Positions 12,901 to 24,720 of a stretch of 64,000 bases of DNA are shown in pieces. This stretch comes from Monomorium pharaonis (taxonomy: Eukaryota > Arthropoda > Insecta > Hymenoptera > Formicidae). The DNA lies in NCBI RefSeq assembly GCF_013373865.1, contig NC_050474.1, forward strand, positions 18,705,116 to 18,769,115, in the 5' to 3' direction. The position numbers and the translations under genes were made by a program. Positions within the stretch are counted from its first letter, which is position 1. Every line of letters begins with the position of its first letter. The notes below the pieces were generated by a model that was not told the DNA's origin, made no database searches, and worked only from the letters and a program-made list of their open reading frames with translations.

Positions 12901-15900
12901 ATCTATTTATTTGAACGTGATTCTCATATAGTTCGGAACGCGTACAATATGTTTCTGTAAAGTTCCGGTGATATAATTAATTAGAACATTTTTTAAACAA
13001 TTATTTTGCTTGAAAAACTTGAATTTCTAAGGCTACACGACAAGTGCTAATCGAATATCGACAGATCTAATTATTTTAACGTTATTCTTATATAGTTCGG
13101 GACGCGTACAATATGTTTTTGTAAAGTTCCGGTGATATAATTAATTAGAACATTTTTTAAACAATTATTTTGCTTGAAAAACTTGAATTTCTAAGGCTAC
13201 ACGACAAGTGCTAATCGAATATCGACAGATCTAATTATTTTAACGTAATTCTCATATAATTCGGGACGCGTACAATATGTTTTTATAAAGTTCAGGTGAT
13301 ATAATTAATTAAAACATTTTTTAAACAATTATTTTGCCCAAAAAACTTGAATTTTTGAGGCTACACGACAAGTGCTAATCGAAGATCGACAGATCTATGT
13401 ATTTTAACGTAATTCTCATATAGTTCGGGACGCGTACAATATGTTTCTATAAAGTTCAGGTGATATAATTAATTAAAACATTTTTTAAACAATTATTATG
13501 CCCAAAAAACTTGAATTTTTGAAGCTACACGACAAGTGCTAATCGAATATCGACAGATCTAATTATTTTAACGTAATTCTCATATAGTTCGGGACGCGTA
13601 CAATATGTTTCTATAAAGTTCAGATAATATAATTAATTAAAACATTTTTTAAACAATTATTTTGCTTGAAAAACTTGAATTTCTAAGGCTACACGACAAG
13701 TGCTAATCGAATATCGACAGATCTATTTATTTGAACGTAATTCTCATATAGTTCGGAACGCGTACAATATGTTTCTGTAAAGTTCCGGTGATATAATTAA
13801 TTAGAACATTTTTTAAACAATTATTTTGCTTGAAAAACTTGAATTTCTAAGGCTACACGACAAGTGCTAATCGAATATCGACAGATCTAATTATTTTAAC
13901 GTTATTCTTATATAGTTCGGGACGCGTACAATATGTTTGTATAAAATTCAGGTGATATAATTAATTAAAACATTTTTTAAACAATAATTTTGCTTGAAAA
14001 ACTTGAATTTCTAAGGCTGCACGACAAGTGCTAATCGAATATCGACAGATCTAATTATTTTAACGTAATTCTCATATAGTTCGGGACGCGTACAATATGT
14101 TTCTATAAAGTTCAGGTGATATAATTAATTACAACATTTTTTAAACAATTATTTTGCCCGAAAAACTTGAATTTCTAAGGCTACACGTCAAGTGCTATTT
14201 GAATATCGACAGATCTATTTATTTTAACGTAATTCTCATATAGTTCGGGACGCGTACAATATGTTTCTATAAAGTTCCGGTGATATAATTAATTAGAACA
14301 TTTTTTAAACAATTATTATGCTTGAAAAACATGAATTTCTAAGGCTACACGACAAGTGCTAATCGAATATCGACAGATCTAATTATTTTAACGTAATTCT
14401 CATATAGTTCGGGACGCGTACAATATGTTTCTATAAAGTTTAGGTGATATAATTAATTACAACATTTTTTAAACAATTATTTTGCCCGAAAAACTTGAAT
14501 TTCTAAGACTACACGTCAAGTGCTATTTGAATATCGACAGATCTATTTATTTTAACGTAATTCTCATATAGTTCGGGACGCGTACAATATGTTTCTATAA
14601 AGTTCCGGTGATATAATTAATTAGAACATTTTTTAAACAATTATTATGCTTGAAAAACTTGAATTTCTAAGGCTACACGACAAGTGCTAATCGAATATCG
14701 ACAGATCTAATTATTTTAACGTAATTCTCATATAGTTCGGGACGCTTACAATATGTTTCTATAAAGTTCAGGTGATATAATTAATTAAAACATTTTTTAA
14801 ACAATTATTTTGCCCAAAAAACTTGAATTTCTAAGGCTACACGACAAGTGCTAATCGAATATCGACAGATCTATTTATTTGAACGTAATTTTCATATAGT
14901 TCGGGACGCTTACAATATGTTTCTATAAAGTTTAGGTGATATAATTAATTAAAACATTTTTTAAACAATTATTTTGCCCGAAAAACTTGAATTTCTAAGG
15001 ATACACGACAAGTGCTAATCGAATATCGACAAATCTATTTATTTGAACGTAATTCTCATATAGTTCGGGACGCGTACAATATGTTTCTCTAAAGTTCCGG
15101 TGATATAATTAATTAGAACATTTTTTAAACAATTATTATGTCTAAAAAACTTGAATTTCTAAGGCTACACGACAAGTGCTAATCGAATATCGACAGATCT
15201 AATTATTTTAACGTAATTCTCATATAGTTCGGGACGCGTACAATATGTTTCTGTAAAGTTCCGGTGATATAATTAATTAGAACATTTTTTAAACAATTAT
15301 TTTGCTTGAAAAACTTGAATTTCTAAGGCTACACGACAAGTGCTAATCGAATATTGACAGATCTATTTATTTTAACGTAATTCTCATATAGTTCGGGACG
15401 CGTACAATATGTTTCTATAAAGTTCCGGTGATATAATTAATTAGAACATTTTTTAAACAATTATTATGCTTGAAAAACTTGAATTTCTAAGGCTACACGA
15501 CAAGTGCTAATCGAATATCGACAGATCTAATTATTTTAACGTAATTCTCATATAGTTCGGGACGCTTACAATATGTTTCTATAAAGTTCAGGTGATATAA
15601 TTAATTAAAACATTTTTTAAACAATTATTTTGCCCAAAAAACTTGAATTTCTAAGGCTACACGACAAGTGCTAATCGAATATCGACAGATCTATTTATTT
15701 GAACGTAATTTTCATATAGTTCGGGACGCTTACAATATGTTTCTATAAAGTTTAGGTGATATAATTAATTAAAACATTTTTTAAACAATTATTTTGCCCG
15801 AAAAACTTGAATTTCTAAGGATACACGACAAGTGCTAATCGAATATCGACAAATCTATTTATTTGAACGTAATTCTCATATAGTTCGGGACGCGTACAAT

Positions 15901-18538
15901 ATGTTTCTATAAAGTTCCGGTGATATAATTAATTAGAACATTTTTTAAACAATTATTATGTCTAAAAAACTTGAATTTCTAAGGCTACACGACAAGTGCT
16001 AATCGAATATCGACAGATCTAATTATTTTAACGTAATTCTCATATAGTTCGGGACGCGTACAATATGTTTCTGTAAAGTTCCGGTGATATAATTAATTAG
16101 AACATTTTTTAAACAATTATTTTGCTTAAAAAACTTGAATTTCTAAGGCTACACGACAAGTGCTAATCGAATATCGACAGATCTAATTATTTTAACGTAA
16201 TTCTCATATAGTTCGGGACGCGTACAATATGTTTCTATAAAGTTCAGGTGATATAATTAATTACAACATTTTTTAAACAATTATTTTGCTTGAAAAACTT
16301 GAATTTCTAAGGCTACACGACAAGTGCTAATCGAATATCGACAGATCTATTTATTTGAACGTAATACTCATATAGTTCGGGACGCGTACAATATGTTTCT
16401 GTAAAGTTCCGGTGATATAATTAATTAGAACATTTTTTAAACAATTATTTTGCTTGAAAAACTTGAATTTCTAAGGCTACACGACAAGTGCTAATCGAAT
16501 ATCGACAGATCTATTTATTTGAACGTAATACTCATATAGTTCGGGACGCGTACAATATGTTTCTGTAAAGTTCCGGTGATATAATTAATTAGAACATTTT
16601 TTAAACAATTATTTTGCTTGAAAAACTTGAATTTCTAAGGCTACACGACAAGTGCTAATCGAATATCGACAGATCTAATTATTTTAACGTAATTCTCATA
16701 TAGTTCGGGACGCGTACAATATGTTTGTATAAAATTCAGGTAATATAATTAATTAGAACATTTTTTAAACAATTATTATGCCCAAAAAACTTGAATTTTT
16801 GAAGCTACACGACAAGTGCTAATCGAATATCGACAGATCTATGTATTTTAACGTAATTCTCATATAGTTCGGGACGCGTACAATATGTTTCTATAAAGTT
16901 CCGGTGATATAATTAATTAGAACATTTTTTAAACAATTATTTTGCTTGAAAAACTTGAATTTCTAAGGCTACACGACAAGTGCTAATCGAATATCGACAG
17001 ATCTAATTATTTTAACGTAATTCTCATATAGTTTGGGACGCGTACAATATGTTTCTGTAAAGTTCCGGTGATATAATTAATTACAACATTTTTTAAACAA
17101 TTATTTTGCCCGAAAAACTTGAATTTCTAAGGCTACACGTCAAGTGCTATTTGAATATCGACAGATCTATTTATTTTAACGTAATTCTCATATAGTTCGG
17201 GACGCGTACAATATGTTTCTATAAAGTTCCGGTGATATAATTAATTAGAACATTTTTTAAACAATTATTATGCTTGAAAAACTTGAATTTCTAAGGCTAC
17301 ACGACAAGTGCTAATCGAATATCGACAGATCTAATTATTTTAACGTAATTCTCATATAGTTCGGGACGCGTACAATATGTTTTTATAAAGTTCGGGTGAT
17401 ATAATTAATTGAAACATTTTTTAAACAATTATTTTGCTTGAAAACTTGAATTTCTAAGGCTACACGGCAAGTGCTAATCGAATATCGACAGATCTATTTA
17501 TTTGAACGTAATTCTCATATAGTTCGGGACGCGTACAATATGTTTTTATAAAGTTCAGGTAAAATAATTAATTAGAACATTTTTTAAACAATTATTTTGC
17601 CCGAAAAACTTGACTTTTGAGGGCTAAAGGTGAGATGCTGTTCAAATATCGACAGTTCTATTTATTTTAACGCAATTCTCATATAGTTCCGGACGCGTAC
17701 AATAAGTTTCTAAAGAGTTCCGGTAATTTAATTAATTAAAACATTTTTTAAACAATTATTTTACCCGAAAAACTTGAATTTTGAGAGCTAGACGTGAAAT
17801 GCTAATCGAATATTAACAGTTCTATTTATTTAAACGCATTTTTCATATAGTTTTGGACGCCTACAATAGTTTTTTAAAAAGATACGGTGTTATAATTAAT
17901 TAAAACATTGTTTAAACAGTTATTTTTCCCGGAAAACTTGATTTTTGAGGACTTGACGTGAAATGCTAATCGAATATCGACAGTTTTATTTATTTTAACG
18001 CAGTTCTCATATAGTTTCAGACGCGTACAATAATTTTTTAAAGAGTTTTGGTAATATAATTAATTAAAACTTCTTTTAAACAATTATTTTGCCCGAAAAA
18101 CTTGAATTTTGAGGGCTAGACATGAAATGCAAATCGAATATCAACAGTTCTATTTATTTTAACGCAATTTTCATATAGTTCTGGACGCGTACAATAGTTT
18201 TTGGAAAGTTACGGTGTTATAATTAATAAAAACATTTTTTAAACAATTATTTTGCCCGGAAAACTTGAATTTTTAAAGCTAGACCTGAAATGCTAATCAA
18301 ATATCGACTGATCTATTTATTTTAACGTAATTCTCATATAGTTCCGGACGCGTACAATAATTTGCTATAGAATTCAGGTGATATAATTAATTAAAACATT
18401 TTTTAAACAATTATATTTTCCGGAAAACTTGAATTTTGAGGGTTGACGGGAAATGCTAATCGAATATCGAGAATTTTATTTATTTTAACACAGTTTTTCT
18501 ATAGTTCCGGACGCGTACAATAATTTTCTAAAGAGTTC
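9969..18538. repeat. 164-bp satellite DNA array, about 52 copies
   Basis: The landmark ttcgggacgcgtacaata recurs every 163-164 bp from 9981 to 18505, about 52 periods. Units from 9969 to about 17600 are highly similar; the last six (17600-18538) are clearly diverged (ccggacgcg, aagagtt variants), the usual pattern at an old array edge. The left edge is abrupt and already homogeneous. Variant units recur at multiples of 164: the gtcaagtgctatttg variant is at 10742, 11070, 11726, 12054, 14186, 14514 and 17138; paired blocks are separated by 328, 820, 984, 2460 and 3936 bp. This is the signature of unequal exchange and segmental amplification. No open frame; monomers are all in one orientation. 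Confidence 0.97.
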
Positions 18539-18998
18539 GCCAGAAAGTGAAAGTTTTGAAAATTGATTGAAAATTAACAGGTAACATTACATATAATATA
18601 TTATAATTTTTAATTTATTTAAAGGGGATTAAGTATGGAGTTAAAGTATGTAAGAGTGATATTAAGAAACATGAAAATATAATATAATCACTTATTTGTG
18701 TTTAGTGAGTGAGAGAGGGGTGGAGGTGGGAGAGTGGGAGAGCGTGAGAGATAAAGAAGAGGATTAAATAAGAAAGTAAAGTGTAAGAGTAATATTGAAC
18801 AATATGAAAATAATATAATTAATATCATTAATATTATAATTAATAATTTAGAGAGTGGGAGAAAGAGCGTGAGATAGAGAAGGGCATTAAATATGATAAA
18901 GTGTGTGAGAGTAATATTACAGAAGAAAAAAAAGTGCAATGTTCAATATAAAAATGCTAAGTGGCGCGCGCGAAGCGCGCGCAATGTTGTGTTCTAGT
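18539..18998. repeat. Purine-rich imperfect tandem repeat beside the satellite
   Basis: Two copies of an approximately 120-bp purine-rich block (gagagtgggag ... aaagtgt..agagtaatatt) begin near 18730 and 18851. They are followed at 18964-18982 by gcgcgcgcgaagcgcgcgc, a perfect 8-bp GC stem with a 3-base loop, the most GC-dense spot in the window. No gene. Confidence 0.6.
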
Positions 18999-19175
18999 TT
19001 TATAGAAAAAATAAAACTATTGAAAGATTCTGACAACCTCGCGAATTCTCCCTGATGCTTCATGTAACACTAAAAAACGTAATATTTGTACACTTTTGCA
19101 ATATTAAATTATACAGAATACAATTATGATAAGTGTTATGAAACAGGCTCATACGCTAAAGCTTCCCTCCACCCA
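18999..19175 (-). promoter_or_regulatory. Orphan receptor 5' flank beyond the satellite
   Basis: About 175 bp that align well with 25425-25610 (shared landmarks: actattgaaaga, ctgacaacctcgc, attctccctgatgctt, gtaacactaaaaaacgta, gtgttatgaa). This is the upstream half of a GR 5' flank with no gene attached. The matching downstream half sits on the other side of the satellite at 9946-9970. Confidence 0.6.
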
Positions 19176-19200
19176 TGAAAAAATGATTTAGATATATATT

Positions 19201-19640
19201 ATAGATAGATAGATAGATAGATAGACTTTATTGTGTCCCAATATGGGGTTACAAGGCGCTTTTTCCACGGAGCGTTCCCGAACCGTTCACAGTTGTATCC
19301 TCTCTACTCCCAAACCGACCTGGCCATTTGCAACCCTTACATTCTAACACCCCCACTCCCCTCGCACGCCCTTATCCCCTTTTCCCCACCCCCTAATCCC
19401 ACTCTCTCCTCTCTTTTGCCCCTTCTTCATTGTCCTTCTTCCATTCCTCTCTTTTCATCTCTGCTCTCCTCCTTCCACTCTCCTCCTTGATTTCCTCTTT
19501 CCGTTTTTCATCAAGGGGCCTCTCCTCCTCTCCTCTTTCTCCTGTCTTCCTCTACTCTCTCCGCCTCTTCGTCTCTTTCCCCTCATGCTTTTTCGCCGTC
19601 TCTCCTTCTTTCCTGCTTCTCCTCCTAAGACAATCAATTA
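19201..19640 (-). mobile_element. 3' end of a non-LTR retrotransposon (5'-truncated)
   Basis: On the minus strand the segment ends in gggacacaataaagtc followed by a (tcta)n run (19201-19225 on the plus strand is gata repeats). That is the form of a LINE 3' untranslated region with polyadenylation-like signal and microsatellite tail. Upstream is a purine-rich stretch (about 19370-19620) with a frame rich in Arg, Lys and Glu, like the charged C-terminal tail of R1/I-type ORF2 proteins, but no reverse-transcriptase motif is left. Assignment to a clade is not possible by eye. Confidence 0.5.
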
Positions 19641-19656
19641 AAATAATTTATAACAC

Positions 19657-20709
19657 AAAAAAAAAAAAAAAAAGAAAAGATTTTATAGCAAAAATAACTT
19701 CTACATAAGATTAAAAAGAACTATTACGCCATAGAAAATAAGTATTTACTTATTTGAAATAAGTATTTACTTATGTGAAATAAAGAAATAAGTATCGATA
19801 GAATTGGTTTAAACAGTAACGAAATACTCTCTGCACTATATATCAAGCTTTATTATTATAAAATTCCATCGGAGTTTTGCTCGTGCAAACACTGAGAAAA
19901 ATATCTGGTGAGATTAACTAGAAATCTGATTACACGATTATTTACCAGAATTCTGGTTAATTTTCCCAGATACTTTTCTCAGTGAATGATTTAATAAAAC
20001 CCATGATACAGTGCTGTATATAATCTAATCATTTTCGTTTGTTTTACTGTAGCCATACTATCTTATTTTTAAAAAATAAATAGAAATAAATACTAATAAG
20101 TATATACTTATCATAATGCAGTTTACAATAATAAATTTATGACATAGTTGCTATATAGTTATTATACATAAAATATGGTATTCACCATTCCGATGACGCT
20201 GTCTTTCTTATAGTATATGATCTAGTTAACCATCTAATTAACCATTTGAACGTTTCAAAGTATCAGTAGCGCTAAATAGATCGCAATTTTCATCAAATTA
20301 TTAAGGTCATGGAAAAAGATAAATTTAACAATGAAATTAATAAGTAAATAAATGTTATTTATTTTTAGTATGTTTTGCAAAATTGCTTTTATAAAAAATA
20401 ATATAATTGCGTCAGTTTATAACATATAAGTATATGACGTATGCAGACAATAACAGGTATCCATAAGTCTCAACTGGCGTAGCAGTTAGTGTACGAGGTT
20501 CATTAGCCAGAGGCCCCGGTACAAATAGCCTACCAGTGACAAAATAAGAATAAAATAAAAAAGTAATATAATAAAATTTAATTAACTAATAAAAATTTGT
20601 CCTAAATTTAGTATGTATCTTTGATAAAAATAATATAAAAAATATAAAAAAATTTTTTTTATATCCAGTTGCAGTTAGTTTCAGCTAGATAAGTACTAGA
20701 TAGTATTTC
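19657..20709. other. AT-rich spacer
   Basis: Begins with a poly-A tract (19657-19673), then a duplicated 25-bp motif around aagtatttacttat (19741-19793), and a small palindromic MITE. The remainder shows no coding signal. Confidence 0.4.
19890..19984. mobile_element. 95-bp palindromic MITE
   Basis: The ends are inverted repeats: cactgagaaaaatatctgg at 19890-19908 and, in reverse complement, cactgagaaaagtatctgg at the other end (19966-19984), 18 of 19 matching. The interior is AT-rich with further self-complementarity. No clear target-site duplication is visible. No coding capacity, so it would be mobilised in trans if at all. Confidence 0.6.
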
Positions 20710-21216
20710 TTATAAAGTTACTGTAAGAAGTAAGTGTTACATTACTGGCTCATCACCATCTAAAAATACTTGACGATAGTGATGTAAAACGCAACTTTAT
20801 ATAGATCATAATTAGACACTCACGAAATTTAGATCTATTCGAGTCAAATGATGGCAGCGGTAATGGACTATATTTCGAAACACTATGTCTCGCATGTCGT
20901 ACTAAAGAACTACCAGATTGACCATTCATAAAATGTTGAAACGTATCGAGCGCTACTCTTGTAGATCTTGTCCACACCTTTAAATAAAAATTATCTCAAG
21001 AATTATCTCAAGAACAAGGAGAAAACACGTTTAATCAATTTTTGTATGAGAAAGTCCGATTTGTTACTGAAACACAAACTCGTATATTTAATTAATAATA
21101 TCCATATTAATATAATACGCGTAATTTACACATCATTTCATTCTGAGACTATAAATGAGCTATTATTGACTTACCACCGCCACGCAAAGCAACGTAAAGA
21201 GAAACAGTTTAATCAT
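20710..21216 (-). CDS. Putative small secreted peptide gene (about 68 aa, three exons)
   Basis: Not recognised as a known family. Exon 1 (21175-21216) encodes MIKLFLFTLLCVAV, the hydrophobic core of a signal peptide, and ends at GTAAGT in phase 0. Exon 2 (20824-20977) starts after TTTATTTAAAG and stays open for 51 codons, reading VWTRSTRVALDTFQHF first and a Pro-rich KYSPLPLPSF stretch near its end, then GTGAGT. A short exon 3 (20710-20720) after the acceptor CTTCTTACAG would add LTL and stop; an alternative acceptor gives a slightly longer tail. A TATA box lies 58 bp upstream of the ATG. No cysteines in the mature part, so not a disulfide-rich peptide. The gene stands alone inside the receptor array. 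Splicing and function are inferred. Confidence 0.45.
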
Positions 21217-21273
21217 CGTAGTTTGCTTTGATGCACAAATACTATATACTAAATTAATTTGAACGCTTTTCCG

Positions 21274-21283
21274 CTTTTATATA
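21274..21283 (-). promoter_or_regulatory. TATA box of the small secreted-peptide gene
   Basis: TATATAAAAG on the minus strand, followed by a GC-richer spacer. A start site about 30 bp downstream would give a 5' leader of roughly 30 nt before the ATG at 21216. The fit of TATA, short leader and signal-peptide exon is the main argument that this gene is real. Confidence 0.5.
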
Positions 21284-23173
21284 AATCACACAATCCTTAT
21301 GACTTACATCAGAAAACAAGCTGAGAAATGTGTATCTTCGCTACAATATAATGCGACTATACAATTTTTATCACCAGAAGGTCATGAGATAACTTTTTGT
21401 TTTACTGGTTTTTTGTGAATACGTCAAATACATCGAAGTAGATTGCCTTGACAGATTCGTGTCTCGATGCAATGCAGAACGCTTAAGTGCGAGGGCGATA
21501 TAGAATTTTTTATATAATTTTTATTTTTTTTTTATTATTATATATAAGGAAGATGGCGCACTTAAAAAAAAATCTAATATTTTTAATAAAAAATGTTTCA
21601 AATGTAATAAAATAAAGGATAAACTTAAAGTTGAACATTTTATCTATTAGCATGTGACTGATTTAATAATATTCTCATTGTATAATACATAAAAATATTG
21701 GATTTTGGACAACGTTAACTTGCGCTTTATTATTCAGCATATCGTGTAATGCGACGCACAGTGGTTTCTACATTTAACAATTGTTATTATAGAATCGAGG
21801 ATATTTTCTGGTTTTATATTAAATTGTAGAAAAAATTTTTTAAAACGTGTTTTTGTTTAATTATTATTAAATAATGCATAAAGCATAACAAAATCAATAA
21901 AAGTTATAGAATTTTCTATAAATTATTAAAATAGAGTTTATTTATTCTAATTTTTTAATTTCTTTTTTAATTTTATTTTTTAATTTTTATTTGTTTGTAA
22001 TATTTATTTTTTTGTTCTAATTTTTTTAGTTTTTAAATTTTTTAAAGGATCCTAACGGTACCCAAATGTTTCTGTAACATACATACTTCACTAGAGAGCC
22101 AGAGTTGCGTGCGCACACATGAGATCACATAAAACTCTTCTCATTTGTCTTTTTGTTTTACAACCATCCAACACTAATAGTTACCACGTCGTTATATATA
22201 CACTATTCACAATGCGTTTATCATTTTGTTTATTATTTCCGTTCACTAAGTGCAGGTTGTATCTACATATATAGCATTAATGCATATATGCTCTAATTAC
22301 CGCAGTTTTTTATCCACGATGCTCCTGACAGTCGAATTTGCTTTTGCCACTTTCGTGCTATTGATATTATTTCCTTTTTTTAAATTTAATTAAAACTTTA
22401 GTTTTAATATTTAAACTTAATATTTAAACTTTTGTAACTATTCTTGAGTTTAGAAAGTGCTAATACTAAACTTAATAACAATTTATAAACTATATAAGAT
22501 TTATTTTTTATTATCTTTAATTATTTCTCGTAATTAAAAAAGTTATCATGTATTAAAAAACTGTTTGTTAATGCAAATTTAATATGTAAGAAATATAGGT
22601 GCTAATAAAACACAAAATACTTTCAATAAATCTCTGTACTACGTTTCTGTAGAAATTTTATTAATTTATTTTTACATTTAACTACATTTTTTATTACTGC
22701 AATTAGTATAAGGTTGTTAATATTATATATAGTATTAAAGCGTTGTTTCTTTCAAATTTATTAACAGCAGAAGTATCAAAAAGTCTATTGTAAGGATTGC
22801 GTTTCAAGAATACTTCAAGATTGATATTGGCTTTTCCCATATTTGTTTAGCAATTTCTTTCATCACGTTATTATTTACAATGTTATTGTTAAACAATTTT
22901 GTTCTTAAATTATTTTACTACGTTTTATATAAAATAATTACCGCACCTAATTTGTATTTATCATCTTTTGTATTCTCCTTTATCAATCCGAGCAAAGCAT
23001 CAAAGTTTTAATTTCACAACTTACAACAATGTACAAATTTTGTACAGCTTATTTCCTTTATTTATCCAGTTTTAATGTTTAAAAAAGCTGTTCGACAACA
23101 CGCAATGCAAATTTAATAGAAAAATTTTTAGACAATACAAACTGCACTATTTTTTTGTTTAGATTTTCGAGGT
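21284..23173. other. AT-rich spacer with a block duplicated at 6.2-6.7 kb
   Basis: 22310-22800 is closely similar to 6203-6700 (shared landmark: tttatccac..tgc.cctg.cagtcgaattt). 21290-22300 has no counterpart in the other copy and no coding signal. 22800-23170 is AT-rich and unremarkable. Confidence 0.5.
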
Positions 23174-24720
23174 TTACTCTTTTTCTTGGTCCAAGGAACT
23201 TTGAACTTTGTAGAGTTCAAGGTTAAAAAAGAATAATAAAATATAAACTAAGCCTACTCCGATCCACTGAAAAATAAGTATATTTTATTTAATTTCTTTG
23301 AGAACAATTTGCATTACAATTTGTAAGTAGCTAATTTTACGTAAATTGTAATAAAGTAAAATGTTGTGTACTTACACTAGTAAGCAGACCGCTGTTTATT
23401 TGGAACAAATTACAAGCCGTAAATGATACTCGATAATGTTGCAGCTGAATCGAAAAATTAGTGATTTCATTTTCGTTTGAGCTTTGGCTCCACCAGTCTG
23501 GCTTTTTGTACAAAGGATTTTCCATAACGACGTAATTTGAATTATGATTGCTTATACACCCATTAGAATTTTGCTCGCCACACAGATCTTTCAATGGCAG
23601 TAGTACATCTAGATTTGACAGATTTCTTGTCCCACTTAATTTATCAAGATATGTGGATTTGCATTTCAGTAGAATTGCCCATATAATTATTCCGGTCTTT
23701 TCGGATTCTCGATGCGCAAGTGTGCAAATCCAGCACATTAAGCCAAATTGCATGATATACATAATAGAAATTAAACTATAAAATATTATACCTACGTAAT
23801 TTCTGATAAGACTGAGTACGTAAATATAATATATTGCACTTGCGATCATGATGTTACAGTTTATCGAAGAAAGAAGGAGATGGACGTCGTAAATATCATT
23901 TACCATGGTAACTAGGTTACAAGTACCTGCATAAGACAAGATTCTATTATGTCTTAACGTTACAATTTACAGATTGCATTAAATTACATCGTCGACACAG
24001 GTTTAGCCTATCCAATTACACAAAACGTAACATTTGCAAAAATTTACTGTAATGCAATTTTCTGATGTGTTTAATCTTGACTGCAATCCATGACGTATCA
24101 GACAGCCCATCCAACTGACCGATCAATTTATTTATCGTCTTGTATCTGCAATACAGTATATAGACGATAATGTCGAAGACAAAGCTGTTGATCATCGACT
24201 GAGCTAATATGTAATAAAAGATCAAATCAAGATTAAGTTCAAAGGTCAAATCATCAATGACATAATATAAGATGTGCACAATCACTAAAAAAGGGCAGCA
24301 CACGAAAGTCATGAGTATCGCTAGTGCTTCCATGATTTTTACTGTCCGATCATTAATGCGTATTTCTCTCCTGATCATCTGATCGATCTCTTTTATTCTG
24401 TCCATCAGCACCGGCCACTTGCCATGCTGCCTAATTCCGTAATAAATATAGTAGTATGCCGACACGTGGCGTATCACCTCCTGCACGATAAACCAATAAT
24501 TGACTTCATTGTTAAACATGTTGCCGGTATGTTTTAGAAATTCTCTCAGGCTAACTGTACATAGGGCCAGGTGAACGATACGTATGATTATCGTTACAAT
24601 CTTGCGACACTTTCGTGGACGTGCAATACCGACCCCCATGAGCCAGCAAACATACGATATTGGACGTAAGATGTACTCTACCGACGGCGAGTTGTCTACT
24701 GGCACATACATATTCTCCAT
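23174..24720 (-). CDS. Gustatory receptor with degenerate last exon (438 aa)
   Basis: Exon 1 24048-24720 (MENMYVPVDNSPSVEY start), exon 2 23376-23936 region with acceptor-defined start at 23926, exon 3 23174-23266; introns 121 and 109 nt. Exons 1-2 are open and typical. Exon 2 ends LLTS rather than LFCG. Exon 3 keeps the acceptor TTTTTCAG but encodes WIGVGLVYILLFFFN and then 15 extra residues before a stop: the TY and QF of the GR signature are both gone. Either this copy has diverged at its pore end, or it is an early pseudogene whose frame happens to stay open. Closest relative is the relic at 8.8-9.95 kb. Confidence 0.75.

Noticed and set aside
9969..18538. CRISPR array or CENP-B box in the regular repeats
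   Set aside because: The repeats are contiguous 164-bp monomers with no unique spacers, and the ttcgggacgcg core does not fit the CENP-B box spacing on either strand.
19233..19708. Ser/Pro/Leu-rich plus-strand proteins
   Set aside because: They arise from translating the pyrimidine-rich antisense strand of a retrotransposon 3' end.
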